From Streptomyces graminofaciens (GTDB lineage Bacteria > Actinomycetota > Actinomycetes > Streptomycetales > Streptomycetaceae): DNA of 64,000 nt. This document shows positions 46,990 through 55,709 of the stretch, in pieces. Below the pieces are notes generated by a model. It had not been told where the DNA came from. It saw only the letters and a list, made by a program, of their open reading frames with translations, and searched no databases. Within the stretch, counting starts at the first letter, position 1. Every line of letters starts with the position of its first letter. Position numbers and translations under genes: made by a program. The stretch spans positions 10,698,501 to 10,762,500 of the forward strand of contig NZ_AP018448.1 of the NCBI RefSeq assembly GCF_030294945.1, given 5' to 3'.

Positions 46990-47481
46990 ATGCGTACTAC
47001 TCGTGCCCTGGCGGCCTCGGCCGCCGCGGTCGCCCTGGTCGGTATCGCCGCGCCCACGGCCGCCGCCTGGGACCAGCCGACCTCGGTCACCGCAGCCCCC
47101 AACGTCATCGCCCGTGGCGGTCAGCTCGTCCTCACCGTCAGCGGCGGTGACGCGTGCACGACGCCCGGCAGCACGATCAGCTCGAACGCCTTCCCCACCA
47201 CCAACCTCACCTCCATGGGCGGCACGACCGCCACGGCGACCGTACGGGTCAACGCCAACGCCAGCCCCGGTTCGTACAGCGTCACCACCAACTGCGAGGG
47301 CCAGCGCAAGACGTTCAACGGCGTCTTCACCGTCATCGGCGGCGTCCGCGGCGGTCTCGGCGGCAGCAGCACCAGCGGGGCCACGCCGACCGACATCGCG
47401 ATCGGCGGCGGGCTCGTGGCCGCCGCGGCCATCGGCGGCGGGGTGTTCTGGATGCGCCGCCGCTCGGAGAACAAGGCCTGA
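46990..47481 (+). CDS. Secreted Ig-like protein with C-terminal membrane anchor, sortase neighbour
   Basis: This 163-residue protein has a signal peptide (ALAASAAAVALVGIAAPTAA), a beta-rich Ig-like domain with two cysteines (GGDACTTPG and TTNCEGQ) likely to form a disulphide, a Gly-rich linker, and a C-terminal hydrophobic helix followed by MRRRSENKA. The order of spacer, helix and basic tail mimics a sortase signal, but the position of LPxTG is taken by GATPTDIA. It lies beside the sortase gene. Function unknown; a surface-displayed protein is inferred. Confidence 0.85.
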   Translation: MRTTRALAASAAAVALVGIAAPTAAAWDQPTSVTAAPNVIARGGQLVLTVSGGDACTTPGSTISSNAFPTTNLTSMGGTTATATVRVNANASPGSYSVTTNCEGQRKTFNGVFTVIGGVRGGLGGSSTSGATPTDIAIGGGLVAAAAIGGGVFWMRRRSENKA

Positions 47482-47543
47482 CCCGGCACCTCGCCGGCCG
47501 TATCCGGTTCCACCCCCTTCGGAGCGCGGATCGCACGTGAGCA

Positions 47544-47584
47544 GCCCTTCGCCCCGGACCCTCACGGGTACCGGGGCGAAGGGC
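47544..47584. terminator. Bidirectional hairpin terminator
   Basis: A perfect 14-bp stem (GCCCTTCGCCCCGG / CCGGGGCGAAGGGC) lies between the two convergent secreted-protein genes. Confidence 0.88.
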
Positions 47585-47602
47585 CGCTCCGACGCGTGGC
47601 CC

Positions 47603-48121
47603 TCAGGAGCCGTCCTCCCCGGCGGGACGGCGGCGCGAGAGGCGCCAGGTCACCCCCAGCGAACCCGCGACGAGCGCGGCGCCGAGGCCGATCTCCCGCA
47701 GGTCGAACCCGGCGGCGGTGCCACCGGCCCCGGCGTGCGAGCCCCGGGGCGGCACATGGGTGGGGTGGTGGGTCGGGGTGCCGCCGGCGATGGTGAGATC
47801 GGTCTGCCCGCTCTCCTTGCCGCACTGGAACGTCACCTCGTACACCGCGCCCGGCTTGGCGTCCCAGTCGACCTTGGCCGTGGCCGACGACTGCCCCTTG
47901 GGGATGGTGACCGTGTCGAAGACACCCGAGGAGACCGTCGTATGGGAGTCGCAGTTGTCGACACGCAGGGTGACCTGCCCGCCGGCCGCGATCGTCGAGG
48001 GCAGGACGCTGAAGCCGAACGACGTGATGTCGCCGGTGGGCGCCGCGTGCGCGGCGGGAGGGGTGAGACAAAGGGCGGTCGCGCCCAGCAGAGCGGCTGA
48101 AGCGACGCGTATCGCGCGCAT
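47603..48121 (-). CDS. Secreted Ig-like protein with C-terminal membrane anchor (second)
   Basis: This 172-residue protein has a signal peptide (VASAALLGATALCLTPPAAH), a beta-rich domain with two cysteines (VDNCDSH and TFQCGKE), a His/Pro/Gly linker (HHPTHVPPRGSHAG), a C-terminal hydrophobic segment and RLSRRRPAGEDGS. The design matches the neighbouring 46990-47481 protein although residue identity is limited, and it too lacks LPxTG. ATG 48121 has GGAGG about 9 bases upstream. Probably a surface protein tied to the nearby sortase. Confidence 0.85.
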   Translation of the reverse strand: MRAIRVASAALLGATALCLTPPAAHAAPTGDITSFGFSVLPSTIAAGGQVTLRVDNCDSHTTVSSGVFDTVTIPKGQSSATAKVDWDAKPGAVYEVTFQCGKESGQTDLTIAGGTPTHHPTHVPPRGSHAGAGGTAAGFDLREIGLGAALVAGSLGVTWRLSRRRPAGEDGS

Positions 48122-48426
48122 GATGAGCCTCCGGGTCTCCGAGGAGCCTGCTGCGGACCGTTTCCGCCTGCGCCTGAGATGCACCTCGATGATCGAAACG
48201 CTAGGAAGGCGCGCGGGACGGCGCGATCGGTGTCGCGCGAATGGAGCAAGGGTGTGCTCCGCACAGGGGACTCATACGTACGACCGGGGGACGGGAAAGC
48301 CGTACGGCCGGGGACGGTGGCGGCGTGCCACCCGCTTCCCCGGCCGTACGACCGGCTGTGCCACCCGCTTCCCCGGCCGTACGATCGGCTTGAGGGGCCG
48401 TCACCGGGGCCCCGTCCGGGAGTCCG
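48122..48426. other. Intergenic region with direct repeats
   Basis: About 305 bases without a supportable gene. The right half contains the two 33-bp repeats listed separately and further CCGTACGGCCGGGG copies near 48301. Confidence 0.5.
48326..48391. repeat. Tandem 33-bp direct repeat, two units
   Basis: The unit beginning TGCCACCCGCTTCCCCGGCC occurs at 48326-48358 and 48359-48391 with two mismatches. Each unit contains the palindrome CCGGCCGTACG-type core. Confidence 0.93.
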
Positions 48427-49191
48427 TCACCCGCCTGCCTTCGGGAAGAACACGAGGAACGGATCCGCCGTGGCCGCGATGCCCCGGCTGTAGGGCGCGT
48501 CGAAGTCCCAGATCAGGAAGAGCAGGAACGCGATGAGCGCCGAGAACAGACCCGCGAGGATCAGCTCGCGGGGGGTGCGCCGGATCTGCAGCGCGAAGAC
48601 CATGCCCACGGTGACGACGGCACCGGCGATCAGCCCGAACCACACCACACCCGGCATGGTCGCCTCCGTCGAGTCGGCGCGGGCGCCGCGCGCCGCGTCG
48701 GCCGTCGAGACCTGGTCGAGCAGCGGCTGGTAGGCCTGTGCCTCGAATTCGTTCTTCGGTTCGTAGTCGGTGACGTCGTGCCGGACCCGCTCCAGGAGCT
48801 TCGCGCCGCGCTCGGTCACCTGGCCCTTCTCGGTCATGGACTTCCACTCGGTGGAGACCACATGGCCGACATAGGCGTCGACGTCGGCGCGCACCCGGTC
48901 ACGGATGTCCGCCGGGTAGATCCGCACCCGCTCGGTGATCTCGTGCAGCGCCTGCGCCTCCGCCTGCACATGGTCCTGGGCGACGCTGCGGGCCTCCCAG
49001 ACGCCAGCGATGGCCAGGCCCAGGACGATGGCGTAGACGACGCCGATCATCATGGTGATGTACTCGATCACGTCCGGGGTCTCGGAGGGGTCCTCGTCCG
49101 CGGGCGCGGCGTGATGCCGTACGACGGCCACGATGAGGACGACCAGACACGCCGCCCCCATCGCGAGGGCGAGAACGAGCCATTCCGACAA
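48427..49191 (-). CDS. DUF4239 (bestrophin-like) membrane protein
   Basis: This 254-residue protein has two transmembrane helices at the N-terminus (about 3-25 and 42-66), a cytoplasmic helical stretch, and two more helices near the C-terminus (about 180-235). The pattern and the IEYITMMIGVVYAIVLGLAI segment fit DUF4239, a family compared with bestrophin channels. No function is established. It starts 16 bases after the Pro-rich secreted protein gene on the same strand. Confidence 0.85.
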   Translation of the reverse strand: MSEWLVLALAMGAACLVVLIVAVVRHHAAPADEDPSETPDVIEYITMMIGVVYAIVLGLAIAGVWEARSVAQDHVQAEAQALHEITERVRIYPADIRDRVRADVDAYVGHVVSTEWKSMTEKGQVTERGAKLLERVRHDVTDYEPKNEFEAQAYQPLLDQVSTADAARGARADSTEATMPGVVWFGLIAGAVVTVGMVFALQIRRTPRELILAGLFSALIAFLLFLIWDFDAPYSRGIAATADPFLVFFPKAGG

Positions 49192-49207
49192 GAGGTTCCT
49201 CCAGGGG

Positions 49208-49825
49208 TCAGCGTGGGCGCAGCGCGGCGACGGCGAGTACCGCCGGCGCCGTGATGAGCAGGGCGAGGGAGACGAGGGACGGCCCCGAGCGCGAGGCGCG
49301 CGTCCGGGTCGGCGTCCGGTACGGCGGGTAGTTCACCGGGGTCGCCGACGGCGTGGGGCGCGGGGTCGCCCTGGGTGTGGGCGTGGGCTTCGGCGCCTTG
49401 ACGACGGGCTGCGGGGCCACGGGCGGCGGCGCGGGCCTCGGTGGCGGGGTGGGTGTGGGCGTCGGTTTGGGCCTGGGCGGCGGTGGCGGTGTGGGGTCGG
49501 GAGTGGGGTCGGGCGTCGACGGCGGCGGGTCCGGCCTCGGCGGGGGAGGCGGTGTGGGGGTCGGCGTCGGCTCGGGCGGGCAGGTCGGTGTGGGGGTGGG
49601 CGGGGGCGACGGCGTGGTCGCCGGAACCGGCTCGCACAGGGCGACGTCCGCGATCTCCACGACCACGCCGACGCCCTCCGGGCCCACCGAGGAGTACACG
49701 CAGACGTCCGCCGCGGCCGTGCCGCTCGGTGCCACGGCGAGCAGCCAGGTCAGGGCGAGCAGGGCCGACAGACGTATGGCGAGGGCGGATCGGGTCCGCT
49801 GGGGTCCGTACACCCGAAAGAGCAT
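49208..49825 (-). CDS. Proline-rich secreted protein with C-terminal anchor
   Basis: This 205-residue protein has a signal peptide (LSALLALTWLLAVAPSGTAA), a short domain with two cysteines (ADVCVYSS and VALCEPV), then about 90 residues of Pro/Thr repeats (PTPTPTPP-type, residues about 70-165), and a C-terminal hydrophobic helix ending RPR. The repeats are probably a wall-spanning stalk. ATG 49825 gives the natural signal; longer frames run into non-coding DNA. It is tightly linked to the DUF4239 gene. Confidence 0.82.
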   Translation of the reverse strand: MLFRVYGPQRTRSALAIRLSALLALTWLLAVAPSGTAAADVCVYSSVGPEGVGVVVEIADVALCEPVPATTPSPPPTPTPTCPPEPTPTPTPPPPPRPDPPPSTPDPTPDPTPPPPPRPKPTPTPTPPPRPAPPPVAPQPVVKAPKPTPTPRATPRPTPSATPVNYPPYRTPTRTRASRSGPSLVSLALLITAPAVLAVAALRPR

Positions 49826-50130
49826 CGGTGCTCGCGCCCGCGCGTACGCGAGAGTGCGAACAGATTGCTCCAAAGGAGCGAAAAACCATCCCGGAAGGTT
49901 TGATCCACCGGGCTGGAAGCTGACCCCTGTCCGGCCCGTTCGAGCGTCCCGTCGCGGGCTGTTCGAGCCGTCGGCCACGGGGTGTTCGGGCTTCCTGCCA
50001 CGGACGATGTCACAGGCTTCCGAAAGAATTTCGGCCTTCGTTGAACACATCCACCACCCCTGTCCGTACCTAGGACCAGCGAGCGGCGCAGCAGGGCGCT
50101 GCAACACCCACAGAATCACGGGGAGCTGGA
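49826..50130. other. Divergent promoter region before the repeat lipoprotein
   Basis: No gene is supported here. A perfect palindrome CCGAAA-GAA-TTTCGG lies at 50020-50034, about 100 bases before the lipoprotein ATG, and a small GCTCC-AAA-GGAGC hairpin lies near 49868. Both are candidate regulatory sites. Confidence 0.45.
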
Positions 50131-51129
50131 ATGAAGACCTCCTGGCGGAGCGCCTCACTCGTAGCGACGGCTGCGGTTGTGCTGGCGCTGACGACGGCGT
50201 GCGGTTCCGACCAGGGCTCGACGTCCTCGAGTCAGAACGTGGGTGCGGCCCCCGCCGCGACGGGCCTCGGTGGCACCAGCACGGTGGCCGGCGCGGGTGC
50301 CGCGGGATCCGACAGTCAGGCCCAGTCGACCACGGCGGCCTCGGCCGGTCAGCTGACCGTGTGGAACAGCGACGAGTACGGCAAGGTCCTCACCGACAGC
50401 GCGGGGCGCACCCTCTACCGCTTCGACAAGGACACCGCCGAGCCCCCGAAGACGAACTGTGAGGGCGATTGCGCCACCACGTGGCCGCCCGTGCCGGCGT
50501 CGGGCGCCACCGCCGCCGACGGCGTCGACAAGTCGCTGCTCGGCGAGGTCACCCGCCCCGACGGCACCAAGCAGCTCACGGTCGGCGGCTGGCCCATGTA
50601 CTACTTCGACAAGGACACCAAGGCCGGCGACATCAAGGGCCAGGGCGTCAAGGGCACGTGGTACGCCTCCGCCCCCGACGGCAAGAAGGCCTCCACCAAG
50701 GGCGCGAGCGCCGGCGGCAGCGGCGGCAGTGACAGCGCCGGCGAAGCGGGTGGCGAGGCGGTCGACCAGGCCGGTCTGACGACCGCCGAGGACCCCAAGC
50801 TCGGTGAGATCGTCGTCGACAAGAACGGCATGACGGTCTACCGGTTCCTCAAGGACAAGCAGTGGCCGATGTCCACCAAGTGCACCGGCGCCTGCCTCGA
50901 CAAGTGGCCCGTCGTCGCCCCGGTCGACAAGAACGACACCAAGGGCATCCTGCTGAAGGGCTACACGGTCTTCGACCGTCCCGACGGCATCAAGCAGCAG
51001 ACCATCAACTGCATCCCGCTGTACACCTTCGCCAACGACAAGTCCCCCGGCGACACCAACGGCCAGGGCGTCGGCGGCACCTGGTTCGCCATCAACCCCA
51101 ACGGGGAGCCGATCGGCGCGCAGGGCTGA
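50131..51129 (+). CDS. Lipoprotein with four COG4315-type secreted repeats
   Basis: This 332-residue lipoprotein (signal VATAAVVLALTTAC, lipid Cys24) carries two copies of a two-repeat module of the PF03640 type: about residues 80-190 and 215-330. Each copy pairs a YxFDKDxxxPPxxxCxGxCxxxWPPV-like block (RTLYRFDKDTAEPP, NCEGDCATTWPPV; MTVYRFLKDKQWPM, KCTGACLDKWPVV) with a GWPMYYFDKDTKAGDIKGQG-type block. The paired cysteines suggest disulphides or metal/haem binding, but no function is proven. It matches S. coelicolor SCO0930 in my memory. A Gly/Ser linker separates the modules. Confidence 0.9.
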   Translation: MKTSWRSASLVATAAVVLALTTACGSDQGSTSSSQNVGAAPAATGLGGTSTVAGAGAAGSDSQAQSTTAASAGQLTVWNSDEYGKVLTDSAGRTLYRFDKDTAEPPKTNCEGDCATTWPPVPASGATAADGVDKSLLGEVTRPDGTKQLTVGGWPMYYFDKDTKAGDIKGQGVKGTWYASAPDGKKASTKGASAGGSGGSDSAGEAGGEAVDQAGLTTAEDPKLGEIVVDKNGMTVYRFLKDKQWPMSTKCTGACLDKWPVVAPVDKNDTKGILLKGYTVFDRPDGIKQQTINCIPLYTFANDKSPGDTNGQGVGGTWFAINPNGEPIGAQG

Positions 51130-51193
51130 GGATCGCTTTCCCCAGGATCGTTTTTCCCCAGGGTCGATCACCCGCCTTGTCAGGACTTATCCC

Positions 51194-51230
51194 GGTCCGT
51201 CCCCTCCGTGCCATACGGAGGGGGCGGACC
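51194..51230. terminator. Hairpin terminator after lipoprotein gene
   Basis: A 16-bp stem with one mismatch (GGTCCGTCCCCTCCGT / ACGGAGGGGGCGGACC) follows the lipoprotein stop. The remaining bases to 51435 hold no gene. An AACGGA-N9-TCCGTT inverted repeat near 51332 may belong to the next promoter. Confidence 0.8.
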
Positions 51231-51435
51231 GCTTGGCGTGCCCGGAAACGGACGGGCGTTTCGTCCTTCCCCGGGCCGACGGGCATGGTCGGGACGCCGG
51301 TTGGGCATGTGCCATGGGCAGTGAACAGGAACGGATCGTCAATTTCCGTTTTTGCTCGCTCCTTTGGCGGACGATCAGTAGCCTCAGCTCGAACACCGGA
51401 TCGCCCACGCCGCCCCCGACGCGTTGGAGAGACAG

Positions 51436-52248
51436 ATGGAGCGCCCCGCCTGGGCCCCACGGAGCATCGACATCTCGGTGCCCTCCGTGGCCCGTATGCA
51501 CGACTACTACCTGGGCGGATCGCACAACTTCGAGGTCGACCGGGAAGCGGCCCGCAGGGCCATGGAGTTCGTGCCGGGACTGCCCAAGATCATGCAGGCC
51601 AAGCGGGCGTTCACCCGCCGGGCCGTGCGCTACGCGGCCGGTGAGGGCATCACCCAGTTCCTGGACATCGGATCCGGGATCCCCGCCTTCGGAAACGTGC
51701 ACGAGGTCGCCCGGTCCGTCGCCCCCGGCGCGCGGGTCGTCCACGTGGACCACGACCCCGTGGCCGTGGCCCACAGCCAGGCCGTTCTCGAGGGCGACGA
51801 CGGCGCGGACGCCTTCGCGGGCGATCTGCGCAAGCCCCTGGACATCCTCACGAGCCCCCGTGTCGAGCGCTTGATCGACCTGAACCGTCCGGTGGCCCTG
51901 CTCCTGGTTGCCATACTGCACTTCGTGGAGGACACGGACGACCCGTACGGAGCGGTGGCCGAACTGCGCGACGCGCTCGCGCCCGGCAGCGCGCTCGTCG
52001 TCGCGCACGCCTCCTACGAGGGAATCCCGCTGCCCAGGGAGCGGGTCGAGGGCGCGGTGGACGTGTACAAGGACATTCGCAATCCGCTGATCATGCGCTC
52101 TCGCGAGGAGATCGCGCGGTTCTTCGAGGGGTACGACATGATGGAACCCGGACTGGTGCCGACGGCGAAGTGGCGGCCCGACACGGCTCCCGAGGACGAG
52201 GATCCGTACGCCCTCTCGGGGTTCGCCGGCGTGGGACGTACGGCGTGA
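51436..52248 (+). CDS. SAM-dependent methyltransferase (DUF574 / Methyltransf_19)
   Basis: This 270-residue member of a Streptomyces-abundant family is recognised by PSVARMHDYYLGGSHNFEVD at the N-terminus, the SAM-binding FLDIGSGIPAFGNVHEVARS, VVHVDHDPVAVAHSQAVL and AILHFVEDTDDPYGAVAELR. The methyl acceptor is unknown. ATG 51436 has GGAGA 7 bases upstream. Its stop overlaps the GTG start of the GGDEF-EAL gene, so the two are translationally coupled, which is unusual for this family. Confidence 0.92.
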   Translation: MERPAWAPRSIDISVPSVARMHDYYLGGSHNFEVDREAARRAMEFVPGLPKIMQAKRAFTRRAVRYAAGEGITQFLDIGSGIPAFGNVHEVARSVAPGARVVHVDHDPVAVAHSQAVLEGDDGADAFAGDLRKPLDILTSPRVERLIDLNRPVALLLVAILHFVEDTDDPYGAVAELRDALAPGSALVVAHASYEGIPLPRERVEGAVDVYKDIRNPLIMRSREEIARFFEGYDMMEPGLVPTAKWRPDTAPEDEDPYALSGFAGVGRTA

Positions 52249-54386
52249 GTGCGGAGCCGGACGGGCCGGAGGACAGACTCCGCAGGTTCGCGACGATCTG
52301 GAGCCGGGCCGTGTTCCCCGTGACCTCCACGTCGCTGACCCGCCCCGAGTTCGAGGAACTGCTCCTGCCGCTCGCACGGCGGTTGAGCGAGGCGCTCAAG
52401 GCCCGCACGTACGGCGCCGAGGAGGGCAGGGCGGTCGGCGCGGCCCTCGTCGAGGCGCACTGCACCGAACCCGAGGCCCTCGGCCGCAGCCTCGACTGCG
52501 TGGACGCCTACCTGGTGCTCTACTGCGGCGGCGACGGCCCCCAGGAGGATCTGCGCGCCCGCGCCGCCCGGCTGCAGTCCGCGATGGCCGCCGGATACGC
52601 CGAGGCACTGCGGCAGCGCACCCTGGCCGAGCAGGAGGCCATCGCCCGCGCGGCACTGGAGGCCCAGGGTGCCGTCGCCCGGGCCCTGCACGCGACCGAG
52701 GCCCGCTTCCGCGCCGTCTTCGAGGGCGCCGCCATAGGCATCGGCATCGCCGACCTCGACGGCAACATCCTCCAGACCAACGGCGCCCTGCAGCGCATGT
52801 TCGGCATGACCGAGCAGACCCTGCGCTCACGTCCCGTCCGTGCCTTGACCCACGGCGAGGACGCGCCCCAGGTCTGGCGCCTGTACGAGGAGTTGGTCCG
52901 CGGCGAGCGCGAGCACTACCACACCGAAAAGGCGTTCAACCGGCCCGACGGAACGGTCCTGTGGACCAACCTCACGGTCTCCCTCCTGCGCGACGCCGAC
53001 GGCCGCCCCCAGTACCAACTGGCCCTCATGGAGGACACCACCGAGCGCCGTTTGCTCAACCTCCGCCTGCGGTACGAGGCCACGCACGACGCGCTCACCG
53101 GACTGCCCAACCGCACCCTCTTCTTCGAGCGACTGGAGAAGGCCCTGGCGGCGGCCGACGGCCAGCGGTTCGGCCTGTGCTACCTCGACCTCGACGGCTT
53201 CAAGGCCATCAACGACAGCCTCGGCCACGCGGCCGGCGACCGGCTGCTCGTCGAGGTCGCCGACCGGCTGCAGTCCTGCGCGACCGCCCCCGGTGAGATG
53301 GTCGCGCGGCTCGGCGGCGACGAGTTCGTGGCCCTGACCACCGGCACCGACACCGAGCGCGAGGTCGACGAACTCGCCGACCGCATCATGAACGCGCTGG
53401 TCACCCCCGTCCGCATCGACGGCCGTGAACTCCTCGTACGGGGCAGCATCGGCATCGTCGAGGGCCCGGCGGGGGAGCGCGGCCCGGCGGAGGTGCTGCG
53501 CAGCGCCGACATCACGATGTACCGGGCCAAGTCGGCGGGCGGCAACCGCTACGAGGTCGCCGACGCGGAGGCCGACGCCCGCGCCATCACCCGGCACGGA
53601 CTCACCACCGCGCTGCCCGCGGCCCTGGACCGGGGCGAGTTCTTCATCGAGTACCAGCCGCTCGTCCACCTCGGCGACGGCACGGTGCACGGTGCCGAGG
53701 CCCTGGTCCGCTGGCTGCACCCGCAGCACGGCGTGCTCGGCCCCGACCGTTTCATCCCGCTCGCCGAGCGCACCGGACTGATCGTGCCGCTCGGCCGCTG
53801 GGTCCTGGAGCAGTCGGTGCGCCAGGCCTGTGCGTGGCAGGAACGAAACGGCGGCACGGCCGTCAAGCCGCTGCGCGTCAACGTCAACCTGTCGCCGTGC
53901 CAGCTCACCCATCCCGGGCTGGTCCAGGACACCGTCGACATCCTGGAGCGGGCGGGCCTCGAACCCGAGGCGCTCTGCCTGGAAGTGACGGAGTCCGCCC
54001 TCATCGGCGCCGACGACAGCCTGCTCAAACCGCTGCGCCGACTCGCCGAGATGGGCGTCGACATCGCCCTCGACGACTTCGGCACCGGCTACTCCAACCT
54101 GGCCAATCTGCGCCGCCTGCCCGTGAGCGTCCTCAAGCTGGACCGTTCCTTCACCCAGAGCATGCAGCGGTTCCCGGCCGATCCCGTCGACCTGAAGATC
54201 GTCGACGGGATCGTCTCGCTCGCCCACAGCCTCAACCTCACGGTCACCGTGGAGGGCGTCGAAACGGGCGCCCAGGCCGAGCAGTTGCGCATACTGGGCT
54301 GCGACACGGCCCAGGGCTGGTACTACGCCCGCCCGGGCCCGCCGGACCGGCTGCACGAGCTGGCCCTGGTGGACGCGACGGGGTGA
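52245..54386 (+). CDS. rmdA: PAS-GGDEF-EAL cyclic di-GMP enzyme, RmdA-like
   Basis: This 713-residue cytoplasmic protein has a helical N-terminal region (1-145), a PAS domain (about 148-270; ATEARFRAVFEGAAIGIGIA), a GGDEF domain (about 275-435; HDALTGLPNRTLF, intact RLGGDEF) and an EAL domain (about 455-700; EALVRW, LDDFGTGYSNL). Both catalytic motifs look intact, so it may make and degrade c-di-GMP. Domain order, and linkage to sdhCAB and a LysR gene, suggest the S. coelicolor RmdA (SCO0928), a phosphodiesterase needed for aerial development; that identification rests on memory of the locus. GTG 52245 overlaps the upstream stop. Confidence 0.85.
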   Translation: MSAEPDGPEDRLRRFATIWSRAVFPVTSTSLTRPEFEELLLPLARRLSEALKARTYGAEEGRAVGAALVEAHCTEPEALGRSLDCVDAYLVLYCGGDGPQEDLRARAARLQSAMAAGYAEALRQRTLAEQEAIARAALEAQGAVARALHATEARFRAVFEGAAIGIGIADLDGNILQTNGALQRMFGMTEQTLRSRPVRALTHGEDAPQVWRLYEELVRGEREHYHTEKAFNRPDGTVLWTNLTVSLLRDADGRPQYQLALMEDTTERRLLNLRLRYEATHDALTGLPNRTLFFERLEKALAAADGQRFGLCYLDLDGFKAINDSLGHAAGDRLLVEVADRLQSCATAPGEMVARLGGDEFVALTTGTDTEREVDELADRIMNALVTPVRIDGRELLVRGSIGIVEGPAGERGPAEVLRSADITMYRAKSAGGNRYEVADAEADARAITRHGLTTALPAALDRGEFFIEYQPLVHLGDGTVHGAEALVRWLHPQHGVLGPDRFIPLAERTGLIVPLGRWVLEQSVRQACAWQERNGGTAVKPLRVNVNLSPCQLTHPGLVQDTVDILERAGLEPEALCLEVTESALIGADDSLLKPLRRLAEMGVDIALDDFGTGYSNLANLRRLPVSVLKLDRSFTQSMQRFPADPVDLKIVDGIVSLAHSLNLTVTVEGVETGAQAEQLRILGCDTAQGWYYARPGPPDRLHELALVDATG

Positions 54387-54406
54387 GCCCGGCACGAGGG
54401 GGACGG

Positions 54407-55684
54407 ATGGCGGAGCGGATGCTGGACGGGCGCTATCGCCTGTTCGGCACGATCGGTGACGGCGGCATGGGCGAGGTGTGGCGCGCCCACGACGAGCACC
54501 TGCACCGCGATGTGGCCGTCAAGCTGGTCAAGGGCCTCGGGCACGGCGACGACCCCGGCATCACGGCACGGTTCGTACGCGAGGCCCGTGCCGTGGCGCG
54601 GCTGTCGAGCCCGCACATCGTCACGGTGTACGAGCTGGGCACGGCGTCGGAGGACGACGGCCCGGCGTTCCCGTACCTCGTGATGGAGCTGATCGACGGG
54701 CGGCGCCTGGACCGGATCGTCCGCGGCGCGTCCGGTCCGCTCGCCCTCGACGACGTGGCCCACTGGGGCGGTCAGATGTGCAAGGCGCTGGACACGGCCC
54801 ACACGGCCGGGGTCGTGCACCGCGACATGAAACCGGCGAACGTGCTGGTGACGGGCGCCGACCCGGCCGACCGCGAGGACAGCCTGGTCAAGGTCCTCGA
54901 CTTCGGTATCGCCCGACTGTTGGACAGCGCGGGAGCCCCCACGGCGCTGACCACCACGGGGTCGGTCGTGGGCACCCCCGCCTACATGTCACCGGAGCAG
55001 GCGCACGGAGACGTCCCCGTGGACGAGCGCACCGACCTGTACTCCCTCGGCTGCATCCTCTATGAACTGGTCACCGGTCGGCTCCCGTTCGAGGCCTCCG
55101 CCTGGCATGTCCTCCTCCGCAAGCACATGGACGAACCGCCCGTCCCACCGAGCCGCCACCGGCCCGAACTGCCCCACGACTGGGACGAGTTGATCCTGGC
55201 GCTGCTGGAGAAGAAGCCGGCGGACCGGCCGCAGCGGGCGGCGGAGGTGCGCCGGAGACTCGGGGAACTGCGCGGGCGCACGGGGCGTACGGCAGCCGTC
55301 CACCGCGCGCCGGCGCCGGTGAAGGCGCCGCCCCCGCCTCCGGCAAGGCCCTCGACCCCGGCACCGCCTCCGTACCGGCCGAGCCCGACGGCTCTCGCCC
55401 GGGCCGACACCCGTACCGCGCACAACCCGCTGTCGTCCCCACCGGCGCAGCCCGCGGCTCGGCATCCCGTGGCGCAGCCGGTGACATCACCCGCCGGTGC
55501 GCCGAAGGGCGTGCGCGTACCCCCACTCCTCTACGTGGCGCTGACCTCGCTGTGGCTCCTCGCCGTGCTCTTCGTGTCCTGGAAGATGAGCGGGGGCCTG
55601 CTCGCCGTGGGGGTCGTCGCGTACCTGGTGACGCGTGGGCGGAAGCACTTCCAGCAGGGCTACTACCAGGGAAGACACCAGTGA
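54407..55684 (+). CDS. PASTA-less Ser/Thr protein kinase with C-terminal membrane segment
   Basis: This 425-residue Hanks-type kinase has a glycine loop GTIGDGGMGEVWRAH at about 14-28, VAVKLVK with the catalytic Lys, HRDMKPANVL with the catalytic Asp near 139, DFGIAR near 165, and the activation segment GTPAYMSPEQ. A Pro-rich linker (about 305-365) leads to a C-terminal hydrophobic pair (VALTSLWLLAVLFVSW, GGLLAVGVVAYLV) and a basic tail. There is no extracellular sensor domain. It lies 20 bases after the c-di-GMP gene, so methyltransferase, c-di-GMP enzyme and kinase are probably one operon. Confidence 0.94.
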   Translation: MAERMLDGRYRLFGTIGDGGMGEVWRAHDEHLHRDVAVKLVKGLGHGDDPGITARFVREARAVARLSSPHIVTVYELGTASEDDGPAFPYLVMELIDGRRLDRIVRGASGPLALDDVAHWGGQMCKALDTAHTAGVVHRDMKPANVLVTGADPADREDSLVKVLDFGIARLLDSAGAPTALTTTGSVVGTPAYMSPEQAHGDVPVDERTDLYSLGCILYELVTGRLPFEASAWHVLLRKHMDEPPVPPSRHRPELPHDWDELILALLEKKPADRPQRAAEVRRRLGELRGRTGRTAAVHRAPAPVKAPPPPPARPSTPAPPPYRPSPTALARADTRTAHNPLSSPPAQPAARHPVAQPVTSPAGAPKGVRVPPLLYVALTSLWLLAVLFVSWKMSGGLLAVGVVAYLVTRGRKHFQQGYYQGRHQ

Positions 55685-55709
55685 CCGCACGGCCCTGAAC
55701 GCCTGACCC

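Noticed and set aside
49353..49650. Gly/Val-rich plus-strand frame opposite the Pro-rich secreted protein
   Set aside because: It is the complement of Pro/Thr codons; the minus-strand frame has the signal peptide and anchor.
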